49,729 bases of DNA from Rhodopseudomonas sp. AAP120 (GCF_001295845.1 NZ_LJIC01000089.1:1-49729), one strand, 5' to 3'. Positions 17,659 through 26,606 are shown, numbered from the stretch's first letter. Made by a program: numbers and translations. The notes: generated by a model not told the origin, from the sequence alone.

Positions 17659-18330
17659 TTGTCCATCGTACGGTATGTAGTTGAGCGGTCGCCGGACCAA
17701 GTCCGGCTCGCTTTCAAGAGCGTCCTCGAAATTTGCAAAGCGAAGAATATCGCCAGTGTGACGTTGGTCGTGCCGCAGAAGGGAGGCTTCGATCGAACGA
17801 TTGTGGCCGAGTTCCTGGGAACAAACGCCGTGAACGCACTGGTAAAGGGGCAAGCCGTTCTGATTGACCAAGGCATCCAGATGAAACTGGAAAGTGCTCA
17901 GACCTTCCGGGGAAGCTCGTCCGAAGGGCTTCTAATTGGCGCACACATCTCAGATAAAGACATGAACAAGCTCGACGATTCAATCGGAGCGCAAGCGATT
18001 GTCTATCTTCCGTGGAACGACACGGAGGGCAAGGAGTGGCAAGCAACGTGGGAAGCTCAGATAGTAGGAACGACCGCTGGAGCAGCGCCGGTCAGTAGTT
18101 TGTCCAGCCCCGTGGAGGAAGCGCTGCAGCGATTGACCCAAGCCATCAACTTGAGCACCGGACTCAATCATCCCTCAGACAAGAAACATGCAGAGCGCAC
18201 AATCGCGCGGCTTCGTCAGGAAGGCCACTCATTCGACCCTGTTGAAATTCGCCGGTGGGCTCAGCGGAACGGCTGGACGTCCAGCGCGGCTGCCGACCTG
18301 GAAGCGGTGGCTCGCAAATCGACCAGATAG
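17659..18330 (+). CDS. Uncharacterised 223-aa protein
   Basis: I do not recognise this gene. It starts at a TTG with a strong ribosome site (GGGGAGGAAG, 6 nt upstream). The first 150 residues alternate strands and helices (VTLVVPQKGGFDRTIVAEFLG, then AIVYLPWNDTEGKEWQATW) in a small alpha/beta fold. A short linker and a helical C-terminal region rich in basic residues (AERTIARLRQEGHSFDP then IRRWAQRNGW) follow and may bind nucleic acid. It has no membrane segment or signal peptide. It lies between the ParB scar and a PIN/DUF4365 pair, so a defence or mobile-element role is possible but only inferred. Confidence 0.65.
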   Translation: MSIVRYVVERSPDQVRLAFKSVLEICKAKNIASVTLVVPQKGGFDRTIVAEFLGTNAVNALVKGQAVLIDQGIQMKLESAQTFRGSSSEGLLIGAHISDKDMNKLDDSIGAQAIVYLPWNDTEGKEWQATWEAQIVGTTAGAAPVSSLSSPVEEALQRLTQAINLSTGLNHPSDKKHAERTIARLRQEGHSFDPVEIRRWAQRNGWTSSAAADLEAVARKSTR

Positions 18331-18648
18331 TGCGCGGAATGACTGCACATATCGGACGTCAGGCTCCACGTGACGTTGATGTTGACGGTCTTTTTTGCCC
18401 GGTCTACGGAATGGCGTTCACGCTATCGCGCGTCGGTTCTTGTGTTCGACGCGTCGATAAATCTCTCGATCGTTGCCGATAGATTCGGAAACGACGTTCA
18501 ACGCAAGATCGTGATTTTCTGCTGGAAAATCAGTAGCAAAAATTTTTGACGGATCGCCTATCGGATTCAGTAATCCCGGCAGGAAAAATTATGTCGAAAA
18601 ATCAACGCGCTACCCTGACAAAGAATAATCGAGTGGGAGTGATTTGAT
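18331..18648. other. Intergenic region upstream of the PIN gene
   Basis: No gene seen. The right half is AT-rich and holds a plausible promoter (listed separately). The drop in GC begins here and continues to about 20.3 kb. Confidence 0.4.
18546..18574 (+). promoter_or_regulatory. Candidate sigma-70 promoter for the PIN gene
   Basis: TTGACG at 18546-18551 and AGTAAT at 18569-18574 are separated by 17 bp in an AT-rich stretch. They lie about 75 nt before the GTG start of the PIN-domain gene. Confidence 0.35.
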
Positions 18649-19259
18649 GTGGCTGCCATACAGGAAAGGTATGTGCTTTACCGAACGCCGGAGGAGCACA
18701 GCGAGGATTGCGGACGCTTTCCCTTCGAGCAAATCCCGAAAAGAGTGTTCTTGGATACAAACGTAATAAATGTACTTGTGAAGTATTGTGAGGCTATTTT
18801 CGATCACGCACCGATCCCGCGAGAAATAGACGCTACGTTGGCAGAAGACATTGAGGCGCTTGTGCACGTGTTTTATGTCGGCGCGCGGGCAGACTGGGAC
18901 ATTGTAGGATCGCAGAAGACGCTCGATGAATTGTCGTGCACGAAAGACAACTCCCTGCGAGGCAATTTCTCGATTACGCAATTGGAATTGTAAACCAGAA
19001 CCTCGATGACGATGATCGCAGATATTCCAACGAACTCGGACGCAAGCTGATCGAAGCACCTTTTGTCGCTGCTCTACCAGATGCGGCCGACCGCGAGTTA
19101 ATTGGGAATGCAATTGGACTCGGTTGCGACGCTTTCTGTAGTTGCGACAGAGCGACAATCGTGAAGAAGCGAGATCGGTTGCGGCAAATACCTTTGCGGA
19201 TATTGACGCCAGCAGAGTGGTGGGCGCGCATAAAGCCTTGGGCGGCTCTATGGCGCTAG
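18649..19259 (+). pseudogene. PIN-domain ribonuclease-like gene, frameshifted
   Basis: Two adjacent frames together make one PIN-like protein of about 200 aa. The first (GTG 18649, after GGGAG) has RVFLDTNVINVLVKY, the first acidic residue of a PIN fold. It then runs to a stop at 18991-18993 with unrelated sequence near its end. The second frame, entered at about 18955-18972, continues RQFLDYAIGIVNQNLDDDDRRY, then DAADRELIGNAIGLGCDAFCSCDRATIVKK and RILTPAEWW, typical of the C-terminal half of PIN proteins. The break needs a one-base shift backwards. It may be a mutation, a sequencing error or programmed -1 frameshifting; no clear slippery heptamer is visible. It lies upstream of the DUF4365-type gene in lower-GC DNA. 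Confidence 0.75.
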
Positions 19260-19316
19260 TCCGCGTTAAGTCGCAAAAGGGGTGGGTATACTTATGAGAT
19301 TGGTTCGGCATGTCCA

Positions 19317-20303
19317 ATGAGAACTCGCGGAAACCTCATTACTGAGCGATCTGGGGTGAACTATGTGCGCGACGTCGTGGAGAAAGCGGGCTGCCTGTTA
19401 AAGGAAATCAATCTGCAACATGATTTTGGGCATGACGCCACGATGATGTTGGTTGTGGATGGTGAAGTTCGCCCACGTGAAGTCGCGGTTCAAATCAAGT
19501 CTGGTGTTAGCTATATTTCTCGTACGACCTGCAGATTACCCGCGACGGCTTCGCACATCCATTTCTGGGCTGAACATGACCTTGTAACTCTAGGTGTGGT
19601 CTATGATCCTGCGGAAAATTTAGCTTGGTGGATAGATTTGCAAACTGCTGCGCGGCAATTTCGAGTGGCCAATACCAAGGTTGGAGCCACATTCAATTTT
19701 GAAAAGAGACTTTGGAATCGGTTTGACCAATCAGATTTTTCATCAATTTTGGTTCCGACTCTTCTCGGCGAAGCGCCGAACGTTTCTCTCGAACGATTGT
19801 CCACGTGGGTCATGGACGCGGACATTGAGACGCACGATCTTGGTGTTCGTACGATTCGATCGCGCTACTATCGCGAGGCGGCGGCATGGGATTGTTTGAT
19901 CAAGGCGTTTAAGTCGAGGCCAGCCAATCAACTGACACTCAACCTCCCCATTGCACTAGCAAAGCTGCTAGGGCATGACGATATAGGTTATTATTCCAAC
20001 GAGATTCCCAACGATATTCGTGCTTCAGCGATTGCGGAGGTTCTGACTTTCGACGTTGACGAAATCGCCAAGCTAATTTCGATGTTGCCGGACGATGAGG
20101 ACTTCCAGCGGCCGAGCGTCAGTTACAGTTTAATGCCGCTCTTCGGTCAGAGTTCAGAGAGTGCGCGAGTTCTTTCCGCTATTCGCGACAGCGACAAGTT
20201 TGCACCCTCAGTACGCCAAGTTGCAAGGGGGCTGTTCGAGTGGTGCCAGCGTGATCCAATTCGGTGGCGCTTCTGGCGTCGAGATTCGGGCAAAATTCTT
20301 TGA
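19317..20303 (+). CDS. DUF4365-type PD-(D/E)XK nuclease-fold protein
   Basis: A 328-aa protein whose first 130 residues match the DUF4365 pattern. It has ERSGVNYVRDVVEKAGCLL, DFGHDATMML, VAVQIKSG (the Q-x-K strand) and WAEHDLVTLGVVYDP with AWWIDLQ. That domain is a restriction-like nuclease fold often found in defence islands, with D43/Q60/K62-type residues present here. The C-terminal 150 residues are helical and resemble a repeat or sensor region I cannot name. ATG 19317 follows the PIN gene by 57 nt, so the two may have been one unit. Codon use is clearly more AT-rich than in the rest of the window, which suggests recent transfer. Confidence 0.75.
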   Translation: MRTRGNLITERSGVNYVRDVVEKAGCLLKEINLQHDFGHDATMMLVVDGEVRPREVAVQIKSGVSYISRTTCRLPATASHIHFWAEHDLVTLGVVYDPAENLAWWIDLQTAARQFRVANTKVGATFNFEKRLWNRFDQSDFSSILVPTLLGEAPNVSLERLSTWVMDADIETHDLGVRTIRSRYYREAAAWDCLIKAFKSRPANQLTLNLPIALAKLLGHDDIGYYSNEIPNDIRASAIAEVLTFDVDEIAKLISMLPDDEDFQRPSVSYSLMPLFGQSSESARVLSAIRDSDKFAPSVRQVARGLFEWCQRDPIRWRFWRRDSGKIL

Positions 20304-20675
20304 AGAGGCTGAGGTGCGCGTAGCGTAAGGTAGTTGTGATTCATTGAATGTCGATGCGATTGGGTAGTAACGGCTTTGTGCACCTTTTGCTTCTCCGATT
20401 CGCATGAAGCCGACGCGCGCATTCTCTCAAACGTGTTGCTGCTGGCGCGCTCTCCACGCAGCGGTGCTGCATTGCACCGTAAAGGCAGCCGGCTTCAAGG
20501 CCGCGACCCCGCCCATCTGAAGTCACCAGAAAGTTAATGTCGCGCAGGCGGGTTGCGGTCCCGTGCGCGGCCTGTCGCCCGTATAACCGGCAGCGACACA
20601 GCTCTTCCTTAGTGTCCCGCCCTTCATTTCCCCGGCGACTGGGTTATGCGAAGCCCCTTGTGAGGCGATGGACTG
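20304..20675. other. Intergenic region before the broken RlpA copy
   Basis: No gene seen. From about 20625 onward the DNA resembles the region upstream of the intact RlpA-nuclease gene (about 23190-23239), so the duplication began before the start codon. Confidence 0.45.
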
Positions 20676-21062
20676 ATGCGGAGCATTTCGAAGAGGGCGG
20701 CTGGCGGCGTGGTCGCGATACTGGTCGCGCTCGCGACTTAGAGTGCCGATGCGGGCGGTTGGGACGCCGTGGACAGGTTCGTGCATCGGACCGGCAATTG
20801 CGGGCCAGGCAAGGAGGTTCTCGCCTCGCTGTACGCGATCGGAACGCGGACCAGCGGCGGGGAGCCGATGCGCCGCGACAGCCTCGCGGCGGCGTCTCTC
20901 GACTACCCGCTCGGGACGAGCGTCACGGTCGTCAATCCGGTGAACGGCCGCACCTGCCAGATCCGCATCAACGATCGCGGACCGTACGGCAAGTCGCGCG
21001 ACACGGGCGTCAGGATCGACTTCGCGCCCGGCGCGGCGAAGTGCCTGGGCATGCGGGGAACA
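20676..21062 (+). pseudogene. Truncated RlpA-like copy with a nonsense codon
   Basis: A partial second copy of the gene at 23240. It starts with MRSISK and a signal-peptide-like stretch, but codon 22 is TAG (20739-20741). In frame after that come FVHRTGNCGPGKEVLASLY and the double-psi beta-barrel motif IRINDRGPYGKSRDTGV. Similarity stops at LGMRGT (21062), where the end of the leftward araC-type gene begins. The nuclease half is absent. A GTG at 20769 could restart translation of the barrel domain, but without a signal peptide. Nonsense codon and lost 3' half together indicate a pseudogene. Confidence 0.8.
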
Positions 21063-21065
21063 TTG

Positions 21066-22001
21066 CTAGATGAACTCACCCAGGTGCTGGCGCATCCATT
21101 GGGCTTCCTGCGACGCCGTGCGCTTGAAATGTCGTTTGAAGTCTCGGCTGAACTGAGCCGGACTTGCGTAGCCGACGCTGGCGGCGATGTCGGCGATCGA
21201 CCGGTCCTGGCGTGCAATCATGAGCCGCGCCTCGTGGAGCCGCATCGACTTTACGTATTGGATCGGGCTGCTTCCCGTCAGCGCCTTGAAGTGCACATGG
21301 TAGGACGGGATGCTCATGCCCGCTTCATTCGCCAGCGCCGCAACGGTGATGTTGGACCCATAACTCTCGCGTAGCCGGACAAGGCTCCGAACGATTCGGC
21401 CGGATGAGCCCTGCTGGCGCAAAGCCGCAATCATCGCCGCGCCCTGCGGGCCGACCAGGACGCGGTAGTGCAACTCGCGCAGAAGGCCCGCGCCGAGAAC
21501 GTCGGCTTCGAGTGGATCGCTGAGCGCGCGCAACAGACGCCGCACGACATCCGAGATCTCGGGCGTCATTCTGCTGGATGTCAGGCTTCGCACCCTGGCC
21601 GCATCGGCCCCCTCCTGCCGCCCCGCGAGCATCGCGGCGAGTTCGGCAGCCAACGTCATGTCGAAATCGACATAGACCGCGATCAAGGGATGCGCGCGGC
21701 TGGCGTCGGATTCCATGCGGAACGGCACCGGCACGGACACCGCCAGATAGTGCCGTGCATCGTACCGGTAGACCTCGCCGTCCAGCAGCCCCTGCTTGCG
21801 GCCCTGCAACACGAACACCACACCCGGCTTGTAGAGCACAGGCACGTCGCGAAGCACGGCCTCGCTTTTCAGAATCCTGACATTTCGGAGCCGGGTCGGA
21901 TTGTATCCCTGGCTCGGCGCAAGGGGAGCGGCGAGCTCCGCCAACGACCGGTCGTCGAGGCGGTCGTCGACGGAGATCATAGGAATAGGCAATTCTTTCA
22001 C
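21066..22001 (-). CDS. AraC-family transcriptional regulator
   Basis: A 311-aa regulator. The N-terminal cupin-like half (AraC_N type) includes ILKSEAVLRDVPVLYKPGVVFVLQG. The C-terminal 100 residues contain two helix-turn-helix units: ITVAALANEAGMSIPSYHVHF and SIADIAASVGYASPAQFSRDF, followed by KRHF. It starts at GTG 22001; the ATG at 21980 is an alternative. It diverges from the SDR gene across about 70 nt, and regulators of this kind usually control the adjacent oxidoreductase. Its stop codon sits 4 nt from the end of the truncated RlpA copy, so its 3' end is at the rearrangement junction. Confidence 0.9.
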   Translation of the reverse strand: MKELPIPMISVDDRLDDRSLAELAAPLAPSQGYNPTRLRNVRILKSEAVLRDVPVLYKPGVVFVLQGRKQGLLDGEVYRYDARHYLAVSVPVPFRMESDASRAHPLIAVYVDFDMTLAAELAAMLAGRQEGADAARVRSLTSSRMTPEISDVVRRLLRALSDPLEADVLGAGLLRELHYRVLVGPQGAAMIAALRQQGSSGRIVRSLVRLRESYGSNITVAALANEAGMSIPSYHVHFKALTGSSPIQYVKSMRLHEARLMIARQDRSIADIAASVGYASPAQFSRDFKRHFKRTASQEAQWMRQHLGEFI

Positions 22002-22072
22002 AGAAATCCCGATCGATTTCGAGCCGCGTAATATTATTGGTCATGGGCATGAAGCCAACAAGAGAGGCGCGC

Positions 22073-22898
22073 ATGCCCCAGAAGACATTTTTCATCACCG
22101 GCGCCAATTCCGGCTTCGGCCTGGCGATCGCGACGGCGGCGAGCCGTCAGGGCCACCGGGTCGTCGGCACCGTCCGATCGGACGACGCCAAAGCCGTCCT
22201 GAACGAGCACGTGCCGGACGTGCGATCCGCTGCTCGACGTCACGGAGTTCGACCAGATCGAAGACGTCGTGCGCGAGGTCGAAGACGACCACGGGCCCGT
22301 CGATGTGTTGATCAACAACGCGGGCTATGGGCATGAAGGCGTTCTGGAAGAGTCGCCGCTTGAGGACATGCGGCGGCAGTTCGACGTGAACGTTGTCGGC
22401 GCCGTCGCTGTCGCCAAGGCCTTTCTGCCGCGGTTTCGCGAAAGGCGCCGCGGGTTCATCGTGAACGTCACGTCCATGGGCGGCATGATCACCATGCCGG
22501 GCATCGCTTATTACTGCGGGAGCAAGTTCGCACTTCAGGGAATATCGGGCGTGATGCGCGCCGAGATGGCGCCGTTCGGTGTGCATGTGACGACACTTTG
22601 TCCGGGCTCTTTCCGAACCGATTGGGCGGGGCGCTCGATGGTCCGAACGGAGCGTTCGATCGCGGACTACGATGCTCTGTTCGACCCGATCCGAGCGGCG
22701 CGGAAAGCCAAGAGCGGCCATCAACTCGGTGATCCTGAAAAGCTTGCAGCCGCGGTGCTGACGTTGATCGATTCCGACAATCCGCCGCCGCAGCTTCTGC
22801 TCGGAAGCGATGCCGTTGAATTGGTGTCGCGACGGATCGAAGCACTGAAAAAGGAAATCGAAGCGTGGAAAGCGATCAGCCTTTCAACAGACGGCTGA
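22073..22898 (+). pseudogene. Short-chain dehydrogenase/reductase, frameshifted
   Basis: An SDR oxidoreductase of about 275 aa split over two frames. The first, from ATG 22073 with AGAGAGG upstream, has the NAD(P) motif FFITGANSGFG. The second has DVLINNAGYG, the catalytic Ser in NVTSMGG, the YxxxK motif YYCGSK and PGSFRTDW. The frame changes at about 22212-22224, where one extra base (or two missing) separates HVPDV from DPLLDVTEFDQIEDVV. Apart from this the protein is full length with all catalytic residues, so a recent mutation or sequencing error is likely. It is divergent from, and probably controlled by, the AraC regulator. Confidence 0.85.
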
Positions 22899-23239
22899 GT
22901 GATTGTCTGCTTATTTCAGAAACCGCATCATAAGCCATCGGAGCAGCTCGCTCAGTCGGTCGGGCTGCTGTGAAGTCGCCGTCGTCCCCTGACGAATGGT
23001 GCTGTTCGACATCGCCAACGCCGACCCACCGGTGGTGCGAGCTCGCGCCGCAGACACTCTGTGCAATCCCACCACCACATTGCGGCCACTCCGGGGCGAT
23101 CGACCCCCGAATCTCGATTGATCGTCCACTCCGCTGTGAAACTGCCGGCATCCGAACGGCGCCGACCTGCCGTCAGCACGCGCCACTTCATTTCCGCAAA
23201 GACTGTGTTAAGCGAAGCGTTTTGCAAGGCGAAGGTCTG
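22899..23239. other. Intergenic region upstream of the RlpA-nuclease gene
   Basis: No gene seen. The last 50 nt (from about 23190) align with the region before the broken copy at 20625-20675. The rightward frame of the RlpA gene is open back to 22970, but signal-peptide logic and the match to the first copy both favour the ATG at 23240. Confidence 0.45.
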
Positions 23240-24304
23240 ATGCGGAGTATCTCGAAGGGAGCGATTTGCAGCGCGGTCGCGATGGTGGTCGTGCTCGCAA
23301 GCAATGCTGCCAACGCGGGTGGCTGGGACACCGTGCACAGGTTCGTGCATCGGACCGGCAATTGCGGTTCCGGCAAAGAGGTACTCGCCTCGCTGTACAC
23401 GATCGGAACGCGGACCAGCAGTGGCGAACCGATGAGGCACGACAGCCTCACGGCTGCGTCTCACGAATATCCACTGGGGACCAGTGTCACGGTCACCAAT
23501 CCCACGAACGGACGCACCTGTAATATTCGGATCAACGATCGCGGACCGTATGGAAAATCGCGCGATACCGGTGTCAAGATCGACTTCACACTCGGCGCGG
23601 CCCGCTGCTTGGGCATGCGGGGAACGCAGTACGTCTGCCTGCCCGGTGACGACGCTATCGAAGTCGCGGGTGTCCCGCAGATTGTCGACGGCGGCACGAT
23701 CGAGATCAAAGGCACAAAGATCCGGTTGCAGGGCATTGACGTGCCGGAGAACGATCAGGTGTGCGTCGACGAAAAGGGCACGGGGTGGACGTGCGGCCTT
23801 GCGGCGCGCGACGAACTGATCAAGCGGTTCGGCGATAAATCATGGACCTGTCAGGTGGCCGGCCGCGACAAATTTGGCAGGTCGCTCGGGAGTTGTGCAG
23901 TCGGCACGGAGAGTGTCGAAGAGTGGATCGTGCGCTCCGGGTGGGCCTTATCGCTGGCGGGGTCGCGCGCCTATGAAGCGTCGGAGGCGACCGCCCGCGA
24001 GGCACAGGCCGGCCTCTGGTCGGGCGCGTTCATCCCGCCTTCGGCCTGGCGCAATCGAAACCGTCAGACCAAGATTGTCGGAGCGGACAGGGCGCCGGGC
24101 TCGGCGACAGAGATCCTGCTCGGCACCGCGGCCACCGCCGACCCGCCATCCCCGGAATGCACCATCAAGGGTAGTTTCAGCCGGGGTGGCCAGTGCACCT
24201 ACCAGCGACCGGGGGGCCGCTCTTACGCCAAGCTCAAGATGGGGCCGGGCCAGCGCTGGTTCTGCAGCATTCAGGAAGCCGAGGCGGTGGGCTGCCGGCC
24301 TTAG
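23240..24304 (+). CDS. Secreted RlpA-like barrel fused to a thermonuclease domain
   Basis: A 354-aa exported protein. A signal peptide (residues 1-27, MRSISKGAICSAVAMVVVL ending ANA) leads to an RlpA-like double-psi beta-barrel at about 30-130 (GTSVTVTNPTNGRTCNIRI, NDRGPYGKSRDTG). A staphylococcal-nuclease-like domain follows at about 145-270 (IRLQGIDVPEN, GRDKFGRSLGSC, EATAREAQAGLW), with the Arg, Asp and Glu positions of that fold present. A Cys-containing tail (CTIKGSFSRGGQCTY, then WFCSIQEAEAVGC) ends the protein. RlpA barrels bind or cut peptidoglycan glycans, so a periplasmic nuclease tethered near the wall is plausible. Its stop overlaps that of the convergent next gene. Confidence 0.85.
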   Translation: MRSISKGAICSAVAMVVVLASNAANAGGWDTVHRFVHRTGNCGSGKEVLASLYTIGTRTSSGEPMRHDSLTAASHEYPLGTSVTVTNPTNGRTCNIRINDRGPYGKSRDTGVKIDFTLGAARCLGMRGTQYVCLPGDDAIEVAGVPQIVDGGTIEIKGTKIRLQGIDVPENDQVCVDEKGTGWTCGLAARDELIKRFGDKSWTCQVAGRDKFGRSLGSCAVGTESVEEWIVRSGWALSLAGSRAYEASEATAREAQAGLWSGAFIPPSAWRNRNRQTKIVGADRAPGSATEILLGTAATADPPSPECTIKGSFSRGGQCTYQRPGGRSYAKLKMGPGQRWFCSIQEAEAVGCRP

Positions 24305-24843
24305 TGATCGCGCTCCGCAAGGGCAGACAGCACGAAATCAGCGCGGGCCACGCTGCTTGTCTTTGGCAGGAGCACGACGTCGTAGCTCAGCGCCGGATAG
24401 GTCGTGGCGAGCCGTTGATACTCCGCAACGGCCGGCTCGAAGCCGTGCCGGCGATCCGTATCGGTGACGTAGATCTCCGCCCAGGGCGGCACCATGAACA
24501 TTTGCCGGTGATAGCGGTGCGCCGTGCACAGCGGATGCAGGACCTGCTCGCCGGTCAGTTCCTGAAGCGCCGAAGCCGCATCGACGAGGCCGCGATCGAA
24601 GAACGTCCAGCCGGCGCTGCCTGCGGCTGCCGCATGATCCGCGATCGCCATGGCGATCGCCCGTCGCAGAAACGCGGCGAGATCGCGCCACGGCAGCGCG
24701 TTGCCGCGATTCGCCGTTTCCTCGGCGATGATGCGTCGGCCGGGCTCTTCAACCACGCGATGTCCTCTGGCTTTCAGTTCGGCGAGCAGGCTGGATTTTC
24801 CTCCGCCGGAGCAGCCGGAGATCACCACGAGACCTTCGTTCAA
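24301..24843 (-). CDS. Small P-loop ATPase/kinase-like protein (AAA_28 type)
   Basis: A 180-aa P-loop protein with Walker A VVISGCSGGGKSSLLAEL at the N-terminus, EEPGRRIIAEE, TFFDRGLVDAA (Walker B-like) and PPWAEIYVTDTDRRHGFE. This pattern fits the AAA_28 group of NadR/kinase-like nucleotide-binding proteins; the substrate is unknown. It starts at TTG 24843, supported by AGGGAGAG about 5 nt upstream. It is convergent with the RlpA-nuclease gene and shares stop-codon bases (TTAG). Confidence 0.8.
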   Translation of the reverse strand: MNEGLVVISGCSGGGKSSLLAELKARGHRVVEEPGRRIIAEETANRGNALPWRDLAAFLRRAIAMAIADHAAAAGSAGWTFFDRGLVDAASALQELTGEQVLHPLCTAHRYHRQMFMVPPWAEIYVTDTDRRHGFEPAVAEYQRLATTYPALSYDVVLLPKTSSVARADFVLSALAERDH

Positions 24844-25062
24844 ACGTTCTCTCCCTGATTGATAGCGCAGCGCTTACCGGGCTTTCCGCGATCGTCGCGG
24901 CGCGGCAAAGATCGACCGGCACCCGGCAAGAGTTTCCTGCTTGCTGCCGGATGTGATGCGCGCGACGTGTAACTTGCCTTGGAAACAAAGAGAAACATCG
25001 CGGTTCCCGATGGCACGGTGGTTGCTTCGAGTCTCGTCGAACGGTCGGATCGAAGGCGCGCC

Positions 25063-25500
25063 ATGAGCATTTCCGGAATCGGGTCGTATGCGGCCCAGAT
25101 GATCAACCCCTGGACCAGCAGCGCCAAGGTTGCGACGGCCTCGGCGTCTGGCGATACGTCAGCAGCGCGTCAACCCAACAGCGGCGGCGTGCAGAAGACC
25201 GACTTCACCCAGATGACGCGTCAGCAGCTGTTCGACTGGATCAACAGCAAGATCTCCAGTGGCGAGATGACGTTCGACGAAAGCTCCACCTTCGTCAGCA
25301 TGACCGTGAGCTTTCGGCCCGACGGTACGTCCCCCGGACTCGACGATACGCAGAAGGTCGATTTCATGCAGTCGGTCCGCAATGGCATGGCGCGGGCACA
25401 GAATACGAACGACTCCGATCGGTTCACCCGCCTGCAAACAGCGCTCAACACGATGCAGCGCTATCAGGGCGAAGTCCGTGGCGTGAACATCACCGCCTGA
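25063..25500 (+). CDS. Conserved-type hypothetical protein, 145 aa
   Basis: A soluble 145-aa protein with no motif I recognise. It has a Ser/Ala-rich N-terminus (MSISGIGSYAAQMINPWTSS) and a helical core from residue 45 (DFTQMTRQQLFDWINSKIS) with hydrophilic, Met/Gln-rich helices to the end. The style resembles small proteins common in Bradyrhizobium relatives. It is a single gene with a weak ribosome site; no function is assigned. Confidence 0.6.
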   Translation: MSISGIGSYAAQMINPWTSSAKVATASASGDTSAARQPNSGGVQKTDFTQMTRQQLFDWINSKISSGEMTFDESSTFVSMTVSFRPDGTSPGLDDTQKVDFMQSVRNGMARAQNTNDSDRFTRLQTALNTMQRYQGEVRGVNITA

Positions 25501-25610
25501 TCGCTTTCATCTGCGGGTCGCCGAGTTGAGCGAAATGCGTTCGCGGCCGCGCGCTTTGGAGCATGATGGCGAACAACAAGCGTCGATCATCGGCGATGTG
25601 CAACTGTGCC

Positions 25611-26606
25611 TCACCTCGGAGAGACAGACTTCCGACGTGACGACCCATACCGCTCCGCCATCGCCCGTGTCATCTCTGCGATCGTCTCTCGTAGCTCCGC
25701 CGGCTCCAGTACCTCGGCCTCCGGTCCCAGCCGCAGCAACTCGGCGGCCGCATGCCAGACCGTTGTGCCGACCGGAATTCTCGCCACGCGCCAGCCATCA
25801 GCATCGGCCACGTCGTCGAATTGGGTTCGTGCCTTGACGTAAGGCTGGCTCAGCGCATTCAGCAGCTTGACGCCGAGCGGGGACAGCCGGGCGGTGGCGA
25901 CGTTTGGATGCAGTTCGGCTTCCATGCGCAGCGTCGCGCTTTGCCAGTAGCCGGCGAGATCAAAATCGGCCGGGCGTGGAAAGCGGTCGTCGAGCGGCGT
26001 GCAGTCGAGCACGCGGGCGATGCGATAGGTTCGAACGTTGCCATCAAACTGTCCGGCCAGATACCAGCTGCCGCCTTTCAGCACCAGTCCGAGCGGCGCG
26101 ATGCGGCGCTGCTTCTGCGCGCGCCAGCTCTGGTAGCGGATGTCGACCCAGGTGCCGCGCAGCACGGCGCCGGCGATGGCCCGCAGGTGCGCGGGCTCGT
26201 CGGCTTCGTTGAACCAGCCCGGCGCATCGAGGTGGAAGCGCTCCTGCATGCGGCCGGCATCTTCGCGCACATTCGCCGGCAGCGCGGCCATCAGCTTGTT
26301 CTGGCCGGCGATCATCGCGGCATCGAGCCCGAGCGCCGCGGCGGGGCCGGGCAGGCCGGCGAGGAACAGCGCGCCCGCCTCACTCTGCGACAGGCCGTTC
26401 AACCGCACCCGATAGCCGTCGAGCAGCCGATAGCCGCCGTCGGCGCCGCGGTCGGCATAGACCGGCACGCCGGACGCGGCGAGGGCGTCGATGTCGCGAT
26501 AGATCGTGCGCACCGACACCTCGCAGGCCTCGGCCAGTTCAGGCGCGGTGGCCCGGCCTTTGGCCTGCAGGGTGGTGAGGATCGACAGCATCCGGCTCGC
26601 GCGCAT
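25611..26606 (-). CDS. WYL-domain transcriptional regulator (YafY/DeoR-like)
   Basis: A 331-aa regulator. The N-terminal helix-turn-helix (ATAPELAEACEVSVRTIYRD) is followed by a wing (GGYRLLDGYR), then a WYL-type sensor domain (IAPLGLVLKGGSWYLAGQ, then VRTYRIARVL) and a C-terminal extension. WYL domains bind small ligands or nucleic acid. It is divergent from the glutathione S-transferase gene, and a perfect palindrome lies just before both starts, so it probably represses or activates that gene and itself. Confidence 0.9.
   Translation of the reverse strand: MRASRMLSILTTLQAKGRATAPELAEACEVSVRTIYRDIDALAASGVPVYADRGADGGYRLLDGYRVRLNGLSQSEAGALFLAGLPGPAAALGLDAAMIAGQNKLMAALPANVREDAGRMQERFHLDAPGWFNEADEPAHLRAIAGAVLRGTWVDIRYQSWRAQKQRRIAPLGLVLKGGSWYLAGQFDGNVRTYRIARVLDCTPLDDRFPRPADFDLAGYWQSATLRMEAELHPNVATARLSPLGVKLLNALSQPYVKARTQFDDVADADGWRVARIPVGTTVWHAAAELLRLGPEAEVLEPAELRETIAEMTRAMAERYGSSRRKSVSPR

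Noticed and set aside
18610-19317. Leftward 235-codon frame across the PIN gene
   Set aside because: The rightward frames contain clear PIN motifs; the leftward translation has none.
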